The notes: generated from the sequence alone by a model not told the origin. DNA of 63,635 nt from Pseudarthrobacter sp. NamE5 (GCF_005796225.1 NZ_VAHO01000019.1:1-63635), one strand, 5' to 3'. Shown: positions 34,496 to 43,807, numbered from the stretch's first letter. Program-made: numbers and translations.

Positions 34496-35614
34496 CTAGG
34501 CGGGAAGCGCGGCCTGGTTTGCAAGGATGTTTTCCAGGGAGGTGAGGAAGGCTGTGGTTTCGGTCTCAGTTCCCGCGGTGACACGCAGATGGCCAGGAAT
34601 CCCCACATCGCGGATGAGCACACCGGCGTTCAGCAGTTCCTGCCAGACGCGGTGGGGGTCTTCCAAGCCGCCGAAGAAGACATAGTTGGAGTCTGAGGCG
34701 GCAGGCTTGAGCCCCATCCGCGTTAGCTCGGCTACGATACGGTCCCGCTGCTTTTTGATGTCTTCCACATCCGCCATCAGCGCCTCACGGTGCTGGAGCG
34801 CAGCGAGGGCCGTTGCCTGCGTAATGGCGGAGAGGTGGTATGGAAGCCGGACAAGCCGCAGGGCATCAGTAACTTCGGGGGCCGCCGCCATATAGCCGAG
34901 CCGGGCCCCGGCCAGGGCGAACGCCTTGCTCATGGTCCGGGAAACGATCAACCGTTCCCGCCCGGGGAGCAGCGTCAGGGCGCTGGGCGTTCCGTCATGG
35001 GCGAACTCGTGGTACGCCTCATCAACGATGACGATGGTCCGGCTGGCTTCGCCGGCCTCGTAGACTGCTTCCACCACATCCAGTCCCAGGCCCGTTCCCG
35101 TGGGGTTGTTGGGCGAGCAGAGGAACACAATGTTGGGACGCAGTTCCCCGACCTGCCGTGCAGCAGATTCCGCGCTGAGGTCATATCCTTCAGCCCGCTC
35201 CCCCACGATGTATTCGGTGTCCGTTCCGCTGGCGAGCAACGGATACATGGAGTACGTGGGCGGGAAGCCGAGCGCTGTACGCCCCGGGCCACCGAAGGCC
35301 TGGAGTATCTGCTGGAGCACCTCATTGGACCCGTTGGCGGCCCAGAGGTTGGACTCATCCAACCCGTGGCCCAGGTATTCCGCCAGCGCTTTCCGCAGCT
35401 CGGTGAATTCGCGGTCGGGATAGCGGTTGAGTCCCGCGGCAGCCTCGGAAACAGCCTTCGTGATCGCTGCCCGGACGTCCGCCGGGACACCATGGGTGTT
35501 CTCGTTGACGTTGAGGAGAATGGGGACATCCAGCTGCGGTGCACCGTAAGGGGTAAGCCCGCGAAGGTTGCTGCGGAGGGGAAGCCGGTTCAGGCGCTCT
35601 AGCTGGTCATTCAC
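34496..35614 (-). CDS. hisC: histidinol-phosphate aminotransferase
   Basis: PLP-dependent class I/II aminotransferase of 372 aa. It has ANGSNEVLQQILQAFGGPG (PLP phosphate region), LCSPNNPTGTG and the Schiff-base lysine in SRTMSKAFALAG, with RLGYM nearby. It is the first gene of the leftward his segment visible here; hisD is not upstream, the next gene being a LysM protein, so the cluster starts at hisC. Confidence 0.93.
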   Translation of the reverse strand: MNDQLERLNRLPLRSNLRGLTPYGAPQLDVPILLNVNENTHGVPADVRAAITKAVSEAAAGLNRYPDREFTELRKALAEYLGHGLDESNLWAANGSNEVLQQILQAFGGPGRTALGFPPTYSMYPLLASGTDTEYIVGERAEGYDLSAESAARQVGELRPNIVFLCSPNNPTGTGLGLDVVEAVYEAGEASRTIVIVDEAYHEFAHDGTPSALTLLPGRERLIVSRTMSKAFALAGARLGYMAAAPEVTDALRLVRLPYHLSAITQATALAALQHREALMADVEDIKKQRDRIVAELTRMGLKPAASDSNYVFFGGLEDPHRVWQELLNAGVLIRDVGIPGHLRVTAGTETETTAFLTSLENILANQAALPA

Positions 35615-35718
35615 CTGAACAGTTTAGTGCCCCTGCAGGACACCCGAAAATGTGACGGCCCCTGTTCGCCTTCAGCGTCGCCTCCCGGCGGCGACTCCAG
35701 CAGGCAGAGCATGATGGC

Positions 35719-36135
35719 CTACGCGGCCGGCACGAACAGCCGCTGGCCAGGGAAGACAGCGCCGGACGAAAGGTTGTTCAGCTGAACGATGTCCGCAACA
35801 ACGTCGCGCGCATCCCGTTGCGGCGCCACGTTGGCCGCAATGCCCCACAGCGACTCGCCGGACTGGACCGTCACCGGGACCGTGGGCGTGGCGGTGAGAT
35901 CCTCGGCAGAGTCCGACGCCTTGGCCGGCGCGTTGAAAAAACCTGCCAGTGAGAGCAGCAGGGCTGCCAGCAGGATGAGTGGAATTCCAATCAGCACGAT
36001 ACGCCCGCGGCGGGTGAGCCGCAGGGGCGGAAGGGGCGCCTGGCGCACCTCCGGCCGCATTCCCGATTCGGAGAAGAGGTGCTGCACCGGGTGCAGTTGT
36101 TGACGTGGACTCCGCGAAACAGATGTAGCTGACAT
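35719..36135 (-). CDS. LysM-domain membrane protein, probable SOS cell-division inhibitor (YneA/ChiZ/DivS-like)
   Basis: A 138-aa protein with a cytoplasmic N-terminus, one membrane segment (about residues 46-67) and a C-terminal LysM domain (about 88-136, VQSGESLWGIA to PGQRLFVPA) outside the membrane. It is divergent from lexA with LexA boxes between. The same arrangement holds for YneA in Bacillus, ChiZ (Rv2719c) in mycobacteria and DivS in corynebacteria, all SOS-induced proteins that hold back division. The role here is inferred from this context. ATG at 36135 has a GGAGGG ribosome binding site. Confidence 0.82.
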   Translation of the reverse strand: MSATSVSRSPRQQLHPVQHLFSESGMRPEVRQAPLPPLRLTRRGRIVLIGIPLILLAALLLSLAGFFNAPAKASDSAEDLTATPTVPVTVQSGESLWGIAANVAPQRDARDVVADIVQLNNLSSGAVFPGQRLFVPAA

Positions 36136-36260
36136 GACCTTAGCCCTCCTGGACCATACTGTGCTGCCCGGATGTCTTCCCTTTGCCTGCCTTCCAGGGC
36201 TGGCTGCCTTCCGGCGCCGACCCCTTTCCGACAACATCTTCGAATTCCTCAGGCATTGAG

Positions 36261-36276
36261 TAGAACACATATTCGA
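36261..36276. promoter_or_regulatory. LexA box A (LysM gene side)
   Basis: TAGAACACATATTCGA matches the actinobacterial LexA operator TCGAACATATGTTCGA at 13 of 16 positions. It lies 126 bp upstream of the LysM gene start and most likely controls that gene. Confidence 0.75.
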
Positions 36277-36327
36277 ACTTTGCTTTCTCTGTTTTAGCAC
36301 TTATCGACGAACAATGTCGAGACTCGC

Positions 36328-36345
36328 TAGAACAAATGTTTGAAA
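36328..36345. promoter_or_regulatory. LexA box B (lexA side) with overlapping -35
   Basis: TAGAACAAATGTTTGA (36328-36343) matches the LexA operator at 13 of 16 positions. Its right half overlaps a -35 TTGAAA (36340-36345), which is followed after 17 bp by TAGCTT (36363-36368). This fits autorepression of lexA. The 347-bp divergent region between the LysM gene and lexA otherwise contains no gene. Confidence 0.75.
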
Positions 36346-36482
36346 AAGCCCTGCGGCTGGCCTAGCTTTGAACGAAAGAACAACCACCCGGACAGTCGAT
36401 CAGCAGGGTCTGACATTGGGGCGGGATCTTCCAGTGCACCGCCGCGGGAAGTCCCGGTGGAAAATGAAAGGCATTGGCGAAT

Positions 36483-37217
36483 ATGGCAGCAGCAGCCGCC
36501 GGGAGCAGGGGAACCGCGCAACCAAGGAAGACCGCCAAGGGCCTGACGCCACGGCAAAAGAAAATCCTCGAGACCATCCAGCGCTCCGTCAACGAGAATG
36601 GATATCCTCCCTCGATGCGGGAAATCGGGGACATCGTTGGCCTGGCGAGCCTTTCCAGCGTCACGCACCAGCTGTCCCAGCTCGAAAAACTCGGCTACCT
36701 CCGCCGCGATCCCAAGCGGCCGCGGGCCATGGAAGTGCTGATGCCCCTGACCCTGGACGGCGGTGCCGCAAAGATGCCTGCACAGCCTGACAGCCTGCTT
36801 TCAGCGGCCACCGCAACGGTCACGGAACTGCCCACCGCACTGGACACCGCCATGGTTCCCCTGGTGGGCCGGATCGCTGCGGGCGGTCCCATCCTTGCGG
36901 ACCAGCTCGTGGAAGACGTCATGCCCCTCCCGCGCCAACTGGTGGGCCAGGGCGAGCTGTTCATGCTCAGGGTCGCCGGGGACTCCATGGTGGATGCTGC
37001 CATTTGCGATGGTGACTGGGTGGTGGTCCGCAGGCAGGCGGACGCAGCCAACGGTGACATCGTGGCAGCCCTCCTGGATGACGAGGCCACAGTGAAAACG
37101 TTCCGGCAGCGGGACGGCCATACCTGGCTGCTCCCCCAGAACACGCAGTACGAGCCCATCCTTGGGGACCATGCCACCATCATGGGCAAGGTCGTTTCAG
37201 TGCTCCGTTCCCTGTAG
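36483..37217 (+). CDS. lexA: SOS repressor LexA
   Basis: Repressor of the DNA-damage response, inactivated by RecA-stimulated self-cleavage. The 244-aa protein has an N-terminal winged helix (LTPRQKKILETIQRSVNENG and SLSSVTHQLSQLEKLGYL), an Ala-Gly cleavage site in VGRIAAGGPI, and the catalytic Ser168 in GDSMVDAAICDGD and Lys205 in DDEATVKTF. The ATG at 36483 is preferred over an in-frame TTG at 36474. Its targets in this window appear to include itself, the LysM gene, recA, the radical SAM gene and the DUF222-like stub. Confidence 0.95.
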   Translation: MAAAAAGSRGTAQPRKTAKGLTPRQKKILETIQRSVNENGYPPSMREIGDIVGLASLSSVTHQLSQLEKLGYLRRDPKRPRAMEVLMPLTLDGGAAKMPAQPDSLLSAATATVTELPTALDTAMVPLVGRIAAGGPILADQLVEDVMPLPRQLVGQGELFMLRVAGDSMVDAAICDGDWVVVRRQADAANGDIVAALLDDEATVKTFRQRDGHTWLLPQNTQYEPILGDHATIMGKVVSVLRSL

Positions 37218-37232
37218 CCGGTAGCCGCCCAC

Positions 37233-39290
37233 TCAGGCGTTTTCCCGGGCCAGCCTCTCCAGCGCCGCCACTGCCGTCTTCCGGTCTGTTGTCGGCCAGA
37301 AGGGCGGCAGGGCCGCGCGGAGGAACCCCGCGTAACGCTCGGTGGCAAGCCGCGAGTCAAGCACGGCCACTACTCCCTTGTCCCCCGTGGACCGGATCAG
37401 CCGGCCTGCCCCCTGGGCAAGGCGGATGGCGGCATGGGTGGCAGACACGGACATGAAGCCGTTTCCGCCCGCCTGCGCGACAGCCCGTGAGCGGGCTGTC
37501 ATGAGGGGATCGTCCGGCCTGGGGAACGGGATGCGGTCTATGACCACCAGGCGGCAGGAACCCCCGGGCACGTCAACGCCCTGCCACAGGGACATGGTGC
37601 CGAAGAGGCAGGTGTCGGGCTCGTCCGCGAACTGCTTCACCAGGGCCGTCATGGTGGAATCGCCCTGGCACAGGATGGTCATGCCCAGCTTTGGCCGCAG
37701 GGCTTCCGCAGCTTCCTCTGCGGCCCGCCGGGACGAAAACAGGCACAATGCACCGCCGTTGGAGGCCCGGATCAAGGATTCCAGTTCCGCCAGCGATTCC
37801 GGAGATGCCCCTCTGCCCGGCTTCGGCAGATGGCCGGCGACGTACAGAATGCCCTGTTTCGGATAATCGAAGGGAGACCCCACGTCCACGCCGGTCCAGC
37901 TGGGGGCTCCTTCCCCGACAAGACCCAGCCCGCCGGCGGCAGGTTCGAAGGCGGAACCAATAGCCAAGGTTGCCGAGGTAAGCACCACGGTATGCCCGGA
38001 AAAAAGGCCCTCCCGCAGCCTGCCTGCTACAGAAAGCGGGGCAACGTTGATCAAGGCCGGCGCCGTGTCATCCGGCTGGGAGTATCCCTGCTGCGGGTCA
38101 AAGGAACTGGGCCGGGAAATCCATACCACCTCCCTGTTTTCACGGGCTGCGAGGAGCCTTTCACACAATTCAAGGATGAGCGTCAGCCGGGAGCGGGCAA
38201 GCTGCCTCCCGCCGTCGGCTGTTGTGCTGCTGTCCCCCTTTGAATCGGAGAGCGCGGCACGGCAGGCCTCACGCAGCTGGTCCACGCAGTCCAGCTGCCC
38301 GTCGTTCAGCCCATTGGGCAGCAGGCCGTTCGGCACTCCGGCAAGGGCAACCTCCAGGTTGGCGGCTGCCGCGTTGAGGGCGTCAACGGTGATGGCTGTG
38401 TGTTTCCGGGCACCGGCGGCCGCAGCGTGCACCATGGCCACCGACAGCTGGCCGGAAACCGCTCCGGTGACCCTGTCCTGCAGTTCGTGGGCCTCGTCCA
38501 CCACCACGACGTCGTACTCGGGAAGGACTGCCAGTCCTTCGAAGGCGCTGACCGCGAGCATGGCATGGTTGGTGACCACCACGTCCGCCTCCGCCGCGTC
38601 TTGGCGGGCAAGCTCGCTGAAGCATTCAGCTGCCATGGGGCACTTCTGGGCGCCCAGGCACTCCATCGATGTGACGGAGACCTGACGCCAGGCCCGGTCC
38701 GTGACACCGGGCAGGAGTTCATCGCGGTCACCGGTGACAGTCTTTTCCGCCCACTCCCGCAGCCGCACCACCTCCTTGCCGAGCTGGGATGAGGGGCCGC
38801 CCGCCGCAGCAGCAAAATGCGGAACGCTGGTGTCCTCGCCCAAGGAGAACAGCTGGCCCTCGGCCGGTTCCTCTGAAGGAAAGCCGCCTTCCAGCTTGTG
38901 CAGGCAGACGTAGTTTGACCGTCCCTTGACGAGGGCGACCTTGACGGGCCTGTCCAGGGCCGGGGTGATCGCCTTGAGCAGCCGGGGCAGGTCACGGCCC
39001 ACGATCTGCGTCTGCAGTGCCAGCGTTGCGGTGGATACCAGGGCGGGCTTGTCGCTTTCCAGAGCGTGGGCGATAAGCGGGATCAGGTAGGCCAAGGACT
39101 TTCCGGTTCCCGTGCCGGCCTGGACCAGCAGGTGGTCCCCGCTTTCGATGGCGCGGGCCACCTGCCTGGCCATCTCGTGCTGACCGTCCCTGCTCTGCCC
39201 GCCCATGGCGGCGACAGCCCGGTCGAGCAGGTCGATGACGAACTGCTCGCCGGGCGTACCCGTGGCCTGGTCAGCCACGGGGTCAGTCAT
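37233..39290 (-). CDS. DinG/XPD-like ATP-dependent DNA helicase
   Basis: A 685-aa SF2 helicase. Walker A is VQAGTGTGKSLAY (about residue 60), the DEAH box is VVVDEAHEL (about residue 263), and between them lie cysteines in SNYVCLHK, MECLGAQKCPMAAEC that can hold the 4Fe-4S cluster of the XPD/DinG group. C-terminal motifs include GRLIRSTGDKGVVAVLDSR. The ATG at 39290 lies 8 bp inside the end of hflX, so the two are coupled. DinG is SOS-linked in E. coli, but I see no LexA box at this gene. Confidence 0.9.
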   Translation of the reverse strand: MTDPVADQATGTPGEQFVIDLLDRAVAAMGGQSRDGQHEMARQVARAIESGDHLLVQAGTGTGKSLAYLIPLIAHALESDKPALVSTATLALQTQIVGRDLPRLLKAITPALDRPVKVALVKGRSNYVCLHKLEGGFPSEEPAEGQLFSLGEDTSVPHFAAAAGGPSSQLGKEVVRLREWAEKTVTGDRDELLPGVTDRAWRQVSVTSMECLGAQKCPMAAECFSELARQDAAEADVVVTNHAMLAVSAFEGLAVLPEYDVVVVDEAHELQDRVTGAVSGQLSVAMVHAAAAGARKHTAITVDALNAAAANLEVALAGVPNGLLPNGLNDGQLDCVDQLREACRAALSDSKGDSSTTADGGRQLARSRLTLILELCERLLAARENREVVWISRPSSFDPQQGYSQPDDTAPALINVAPLSVAGRLREGLFSGHTVVLTSATLAIGSAFEPAAGGLGLVGEGAPSWTGVDVGSPFDYPKQGILYVAGHLPKPGRGASPESLAELESLIRASNGGALCLFSSRRAAEEAAEALRPKLGMTILCQGDSTMTALVKQFADEPDTCLFGTMSLWQGVDVPGGSCRLVVIDRIPFPRPDDPLMTARSRAVAQAGGNGFMSVSATHAAIRLAQGAGRLIRSTGDKGVVAVLDSRLATERYAGFLRAALPPFWPTTDRKTAVAALERLARENA

Positions 39291-40866
39291 TGCTGGCGAA
39301 GGGTTCCAGTTCAGCCGCGAGGCCTTCCCGGACTTTAACAACGGCCCGGGTACCGGCTTCATCGTGGTCAACGCTGATGATTTCGGCGTCGGATTCGTGC
39401 AGTTTGCTGACCAGGTCCCCGCGGTCGTAGGGAATAAGCAGCTCGAGCTTCACGGAAGGCCGCGGAATGGCGTTACTGATGGCCTTGAGCAGTTCCTGGA
39501 TGCCTTGACCGGTGCGTGCCGACACCACAACGTGGCGCGGTTCGCGCTGCTTGAGCCGCTCCACCACAAAGGGATCGGCGGCATCTGCCTTGTTGAGGAC
39601 GATGATCTCCGGGACCTTGCGGGCGTCCACCTCGCTGAAGACCTTCCGGACGGCCGCGATCTGGCCTTCAGGGTCCGGGTGCGACACATCCACAACGTGC
39701 AGGATCAGGTCCGCGTCCGCAACCTCTTCCAGGGTGGAGCGGAACGCCTCCACCAGCTGGGTGGGCAGGGACCTGACGAAACCCACGGTATCGGCCAGCG
39801 TGTAGCCCAAGCCATCGGCAGTCTCCGCCTTGCGCACGGTGGGATCCAGGGTGGCGAACAGCGCGTTCTCCACCAGGACCCCGGCATCGGTGAGGCGGTT
39901 CAGCAGCGAGGACTTGCCGGCGTTGGTGTACCCGGCAATTGCCACCGAAGGCACTTCATTACGACGGCGGTTCGCCCGTTTGGTCTCACGCGCGGGCTTC
40001 ATCCCGGCGATCTCGCGCCGCAGCTTGGCCATGCGCGTACGGATCCGGCGGCGGTCCAGCTCGATCTTGGTTTCACCGGGACCGCGCGAGCCCATGCCGG
40101 CGGCGGCGCTGCCCACCTGGCCACCGGCCTGGCGGGACATCGACTCACCCCAGCCGCGGAGGCGCGGCAGGAGGTACTCCAGCTGCGCCAGCTCCACCTG
40201 GGCCTTGCCCTCGCGGCTCTTGGCGTGCTGGGCGAAAATGTCCAGGATCAGGGCAGTCCGGTCGATGACCTTGACCTTGACGATGTCCTCCAGGCCACGA
40301 CGCTGGGAGGGTGCAAGCTCAGCGTCCACCACCACTGTGTCAGCGCCGGTGGACATCACGATGTCCCTAAGTTCAAGGGCCTTGCCTGACCCAAGGAAGG
40401 TTCCGGGGTCCGGCTTGTCCCGGCGCTGGACCAGTCCGTCCAGGACCTCGGAGCCGGCTGTTTCGGCGAGGGCGGCGAGTTCCCGTAGGGAGTTCTCGGC
40501 ATCTGCAAGGGTTCCCTCGGACCACAGCCCCGCCAGGACCACCCGTTCCAGGCGCAGCTGGCGGTACTCAACCTCGGTGACGTCTTCAAGCTCGGTGGAA
40601 AGGCCGGCCGTGCGGCGCAGCGCGCGGCGTTCCTCCAGATCCTGCTGGTCGCCGTCATACGTTGTGTGTTCTGCTTCCAGGCTGGATATTGCCTGCGCCT
40701 TGCCGAACAACGCCTTGCCGCCCCGGCTTTCCTCACCCCCGCCCGCGGTGCTGAGGTTCCTGGCCGGTACGTCCTTGGAGAGGATCCGGTCGATTACAGC
40801 CTGGATTTCCTCAGGGCTCATGTCCTGGGCGGCTGGATCTGATCCGGTGTTGGGCTGGCTGGTCAT
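39283..40866 (-). CDS. hflX: GTPase HflX
   Basis: Ribosome-associated GTPase that splits or rescues stalled ribosomes. The 527-aa protein has the HflX N-terminal domain (DPGTFLGSGKALELRDIV, DAELAPSQRRGLEDIV), the glycine-rich linker GSRGPGETKIELDRRRIRTR and the G domain with Walker A IAGYTNAGKSSLLNRL, DTVGF and NKAD. The ATG at 40866 follows AAAGGAGACC, a strong ribosome binding site. The N-terminal 75 residues are longer than in E. coli, as is common in actinobacteria. The in-frame extension to 40956 has no ribosome binding site. Confidence 0.94.
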   Translation of the reverse strand: MTSQPNTGSDPAAQDMSPEEIQAVIDRILSKDVPARNLSTAGGGEESRGGKALFGKAQAISSLEAEHTTYDGDQQDLEERRALRRTAGLSTELEDVTEVEYRQLRLERVVLAGLWSEGTLADAENSLRELAALAETAGSEVLDGLVQRRDKPDPGTFLGSGKALELRDIVMSTGADTVVVDAELAPSQRRGLEDIVKVKVIDRTALILDIFAQHAKSREGKAQVELAQLEYLLPRLRGWGESMSRQAGGQVGSAAAGMGSRGPGETKIELDRRRIRTRMAKLRREIAGMKPARETKRANRRRNEVPSVAIAGYTNAGKSSLLNRLTDAGVLVENALFATLDPTVRKAETADGLGYTLADTVGFVRSLPTQLVEAFRSTLEEVADADLILHVVDVSHPDPEGQIAAVRKVFSEVDARKVPEIIVLNKADAADPFVVERLKQREPRHVVVSARTGQGIQELLKAISNAIPRPSVKLELLIPYDRGDLVSKLHESDAEIISVDHDEAGTRAVVKVREGLAAELEPFASND

Positions 40867-41010
40867 GGTCTCCTTTGAAGATTCGGCAGTTCCAGAATAG
40901 TGCTGATTAATGCTGATTGGGGAAGTATTCGCGCTGGGCTGACGGCCTGCGGTCATTCAAGCCTCCTGGCTTGTTGGGCCGGACGATGCTGAAAGCGTCG
41001 ACGGCGGACG

Positions 41011-41033
41011 TGCCACGCCTTTGATGCGTGGCA
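41011..41033. repeat. small palindrome in the hflX-methyltransferase gap
   Basis: TGCCACGC and its perfect complement GCGTGGCA flank a 7-nt loop. It is one of two hairpins in the 449-bp gap between hflX and the divergent methyltransferase gene. The rest of the gap (40867-41315) has no supported gene; open frames there are short and lack ribosome binding sites. Confidence 0.5.
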
Positions 41034-41194
41034 GATGCGGAAGCAGCCGGAAACGGCGGGAAGTCCAAATAAAAGCTGGTTCTCGAGTGTTGTCCGGCGA
41101 CCGGATCAAACGGGAGCGTTTGGTCCGGTGCACGCAGCGGAAGGTACAGAAACCTGCGTCGCTGGGTGGGACAGGCTGTCGCTGGAAGGACAGG

Positions 41195-41231
41195 CTTCGA
41201 TACGGGCTTTGCCCGTGCCGGTTACTCGAAG
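41195..41231. repeat. REP-like palindromic element
   Basis: CTTCGA and TCGAAG form the outer arms, and ACGGGC and GCCCGT the inner arms, around a TTT loop. Compact palindromes of this TTCGATACGGGC type are, from memory, a recurring intergenic motif in Arthrobacter genomes. Only one copy occurs in this window, so dispersal cannot be shown here. Confidence 0.45.
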
Positions 41232-41315
41232 ATCAGGAACATGCCATTCAGGGTAGCAGAGCAGCCCGGGGCGAATTTTCACTTTAAGCTGCAGGGGGAA
41301 CTACTCTGGCCAGTT

Positions 41316-41939
41316 ATGGAGTCCGCACATTATTTCAGCGCAACACCCGCCGGCCCGTTCACCCGCAAGCCCCTCATGGTCGAGCTCGCCGGGCAGACGC
41401 GCAGGCTGCAGACTTCCAGCGGCATCTTCAGCCCGGACGGCATCGACAAAGGCACAGCCATCCTCCTTGCCGACGTTCCGGCGCCGGCGCCGCAGGGAAA
41501 CCTCCTGGACATCGGCTGCGGTTGGGGGCCGATTGCCCTGACCATGGCCCTGCGGGCACCCTCCTCCAAGGTCTATGCAGTGGACGTCAACGAGCGCTGC
41601 ATCACGCTGACCAACGAGAACGCCGCGGCACTGGGACTTACCAACGTCACGGCCAGCACGCCCGAGGCGGTGGACCCGGCGATCCGTTTTGACACCATCT
41701 GGTCCAACCCGCCCATCCGCATTGGCAAGGACGAACTGCACTCGCTCCTGATGATGTGGCTGCCGCGCCTGGCGCCGGGGGGAACGGCGTGGCTGGTGGT
41801 CCAGAAAAACCTGGGTTCGGACTCGCTTCAGCGCTGGCTCGCTGCTGAGCTGGACGAGTCGTTCAGCGTCAGCCGGGAAGCGACGTCCAAGTCGTTCAGG
41901 ATCCTGAAGATCAGGAAAGCGTCCCAGTTGCCACAATGA
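41316..41939 (+). CDS. class I SAM-dependent methyltransferase (RsmC-like)
   Basis: A 207-aa methyltransferase. It has the SAM-binding motif LLDIGCGWGPIALTMALRAP, the acidic ribose contact VYAVDVNERC and the N-methyltransferase motif SNPPIRIGKDELH (SNPPIRIG), as in 16S rRNA (guanine-N2) methyltransferases RsmC/RsmD type. The N-terminal domain of full RsmC is missing. The ATG at 41316 gives MESAHYFSATPAGPF. Its last 29 bp overlap the end of dapF on the other strand. Confidence 0.87.
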   Translation: MESAHYFSATPAGPFTRKPLMVELAGQTRRLQTSSGIFSPDGIDKGTAILLADVPAPAPQGNLLDIGCGWGPIALTMALRAPSSKVYAVDVNERCITLTNENAAALGLTNVTASTPEAVDPAIRFDTIWSNPPIRIGKDELHSLLMMWLPRLAPGGTAWLVVQKNLGSDSLQRWLAAELDESFSVSREATSKSFRILKIRKASQLPQ

Positions 41940-42855
41940 CTGCGGGGCCGCTGAGTTCCACATGCTCGTGGCCGCCTGGGCCAGCGAAGAACTTGACGCC
42001 CACCACTCCTCCCGGGACGTGGATGCGCCAGGCATCGGGGGCTTCTGCGCCCGCCCAGTGCCGGATGGCAACCGCCGCTGCGCACGCCCCCGTTCCACAG
42101 GACTGGGTCTCCCCCACGCCGCGTTCGTGCACGCGCATGGTCACCGAGCCGACGCCGTCATGGACCAAAGGTTCGGCCGGGACCACGAACTCGACATTGG
42201 TGCCGTTAGCCGGGACAGGGTCCACGACGGGCGCGGTAAACAGCCTGGTTCCGGCAAGTTCGGAGAGTTCCGCGAGGGCAACAACGGTGTGCGGGTTGCC
42301 CATGCTGACGGAAAGTGCGGGGCGCGGAACTTCCAGGCCCTCGGCGGTCACCAGCGAGTCCATCGCCTTGGCGGTCGCTTCGCCGGGGAAGATGAACTGC
42401 CAGGGTCCCATGTCCACGGCATAGTCGTCGCCTGTCCGCACGACGGTCTTGACCCCGGCCCGGGTACCGATGGTGAGGGCGCCGCCATCGGGCAGGTCAA
42501 TGAAGCCCTCCGTGCGGAGGAAATGGACGAAGACGCGGACGCCGTTGCCGCACATCTCGGACAGGGAACCGTCGCCGTTGCGGTAATCCATGAACCACTC
42601 GGCGTCGGGGGCCGCGGCCAACAGTTCGCGGCCTTCGGGCAGAAAGCGCGATGGAACCGCGCGGATGAGCCCGTCACCACCGATGCCCCGGTGCCTGTCG
42701 CACAGCGCTGCCACTTCCGCGGCCGCGATGGTGTGGACGCCTTCGGGATCCGCCACCAGGACGAAATCGTTGCCGGTACCGTGCCCCTTCGAAAAGCGGA
42801 GCCCGCTGAGGGTACGGAAGGCCGGCTCGGTGGTCTTTGCGAGGGTGGTGTCCAT
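41911..42855 (-). CDS. dapF: diaminopimelate epimerase
   Basis: Interconverts LL- and meso-diaminopimelate for lysine and peptidoglycan. The 314-aa protein has KGHGTGNDFVLVAD and the two catalytic cysteines in SEMCGNGVRVF and QSCGTGACAAAVA. Other lysine-pathway genes in the window are dapA and dapB. It follows miaA by 52 bp and ends overlapping the convergent methyltransferase gene. Confidence 0.95.
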   Translation of the reverse strand: MDTTLAKTTEPAFRTLSGLRFSKGHGTGNDFVLVADPEGVHTIAAAEVAALCDRHRGIGGDGLIRAVPSRFLPEGRELLAAAPDAEWFMDYRNGDGSLSEMCGNGVRVFVHFLRTEGFIDLPDGGALTIGTRAGVKTVVRTGDDYAVDMGPWQFIFPGEATAKAMDSLVTAEGLEVPRPALSVSMGNPHTVVALAELSELAGTRLFTAPVVDPVPANGTNVEFVVPAEPLVHDGVGSVTMRVHERGVGETQSCGTGACAAAVAIRHWAGAEAPDAWRIHVPGGVVGVKFFAGPGGHEHVELSGPAVIVATGTLS

Positions 42856-42907
42856 GGTTTCTAGGGTACCGGCCGGGCGGAGCGGGTTTAGAACGGCCGG
42901 ATGCCCT

Positions 42908-43804
42908 TTACCTGCAGAGCGAGGCGGCGCGGGCAGTCAGTTCAGGGTCCTGCCAGTCCAGCCACTGGATGCGGGGATCTGCGCGGAACCAGGTGAGCTG
43001 GCGCCGGGCAAACTGGCGGGTGGCGATGATGGTGTCCTCCGCGGCCTCGGGTATGGTCACCTCCCCGTCGATGACGCGCAGGAACTGCGAGTAGCCAAGG
43101 GCCCGGGGAGCGGTCTTCCCTTGCCGCAGTCCTTGGGTGTCGAGGCGTTGGACTTCCGCGAGCAGGCCGCTGTCCACCATGCGGTGGACCCGGCGGGCGA
43201 GCCGCTCACGGAGTACGTCGCGGTCCACCGTGAGCCCGATTTGGATGGCCGGCTGGAAGTACTCGCGCTGCGGCATGAAGGAACTGAAAGGGCGGCCGGT
43301 CAGTTCGTAAACCTCCAATGCACGGATGATCCGCCTTGCGTCGGAGACCCTTCCCGCGGACTCCGGGTCCACCGCGCGCAGGCGTTCCAGCAGCGCCGGA
43401 GCCCCCTTGGCCGCGAGATCGGCTTCCAACTGCTGCCGGAGGGCTGCATCTGTTCCCGGAAACTCGAGGACATCCAAGACTGCCCGCACATAAAGGCCAG
43501 AGCCGCCGGCGAGAATTGCTCGCTTGCCTCGGGCGTGGACGTCGGCAATGGTGGCCCTGGCCTGCTGCTGGAATTGCGAAACGCTGGCTTCCTGGGTGAC
43601 GTCCAGGATGTCGAGCAGATGGTGCGGCACTCCCCTGCGCTCCGCCCAGGTGATCTTGGCCGTGCCGATATCCATGCCGCGATAGAACTGCATGGCATCG
43701 GCGTTAATGACCTCGCCGTCGAGCTCCAGGGCAAGGCTGACCGCGAGATCCGATTTCCCTGAACCGGTGGGGCCGACGACGGCGATGACTGGCGGTGCGG
43801 GCAC
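42908..43804 (-). CDS. miaA: tRNA dimethylallyltransferase
   Basis: Adds a dimethylallyl group to A37 of tRNAs reading U-starting codons. The 298-aa protein has the P-loop VVGPTGSGKSDLAVSLA, NADAMQFYRGMDIGTAK and RRIIRALEVYELTGRP, all MiaA signatures. It lies 3 bp after miaB, whose product modifies the same nucleotide further, so the two act in sequence. Confidence 0.95.
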   Translation of the reverse strand: MPAPPVIAVVGPTGSGKSDLAVSLALELDGEVINADAMQFYRGMDIGTAKITWAERRGVPHHLLDILDVTQEASVSQFQQQARATIADVHARGKRAILAGGSGLYVRAVLDVLEFPGTDAALRQQLEADLAAKGAPALLERLRAVDPESAGRVSDARRIIRALEVYELTGRPFSSFMPQREYFQPAIQIGLTVDRDVLRERLARRVHRMVDSGLLAEVQRLDTQGLRQGKTAPRALGYSQFLRVIDGEVTIPEAAEDTIIATRQFARRQLTWFRADPRIQWLDWQDPELTARAASLCR

Positions 43805-43807
43805 CGG

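Noticed and set aside
36304..36322. Third LexA-like sequence between the LysM gene and lexA (CGAACAATGTCGA)
   Set aside because: The half-sites are one base too close together for a 16-bp LexA operator, so it was not counted.
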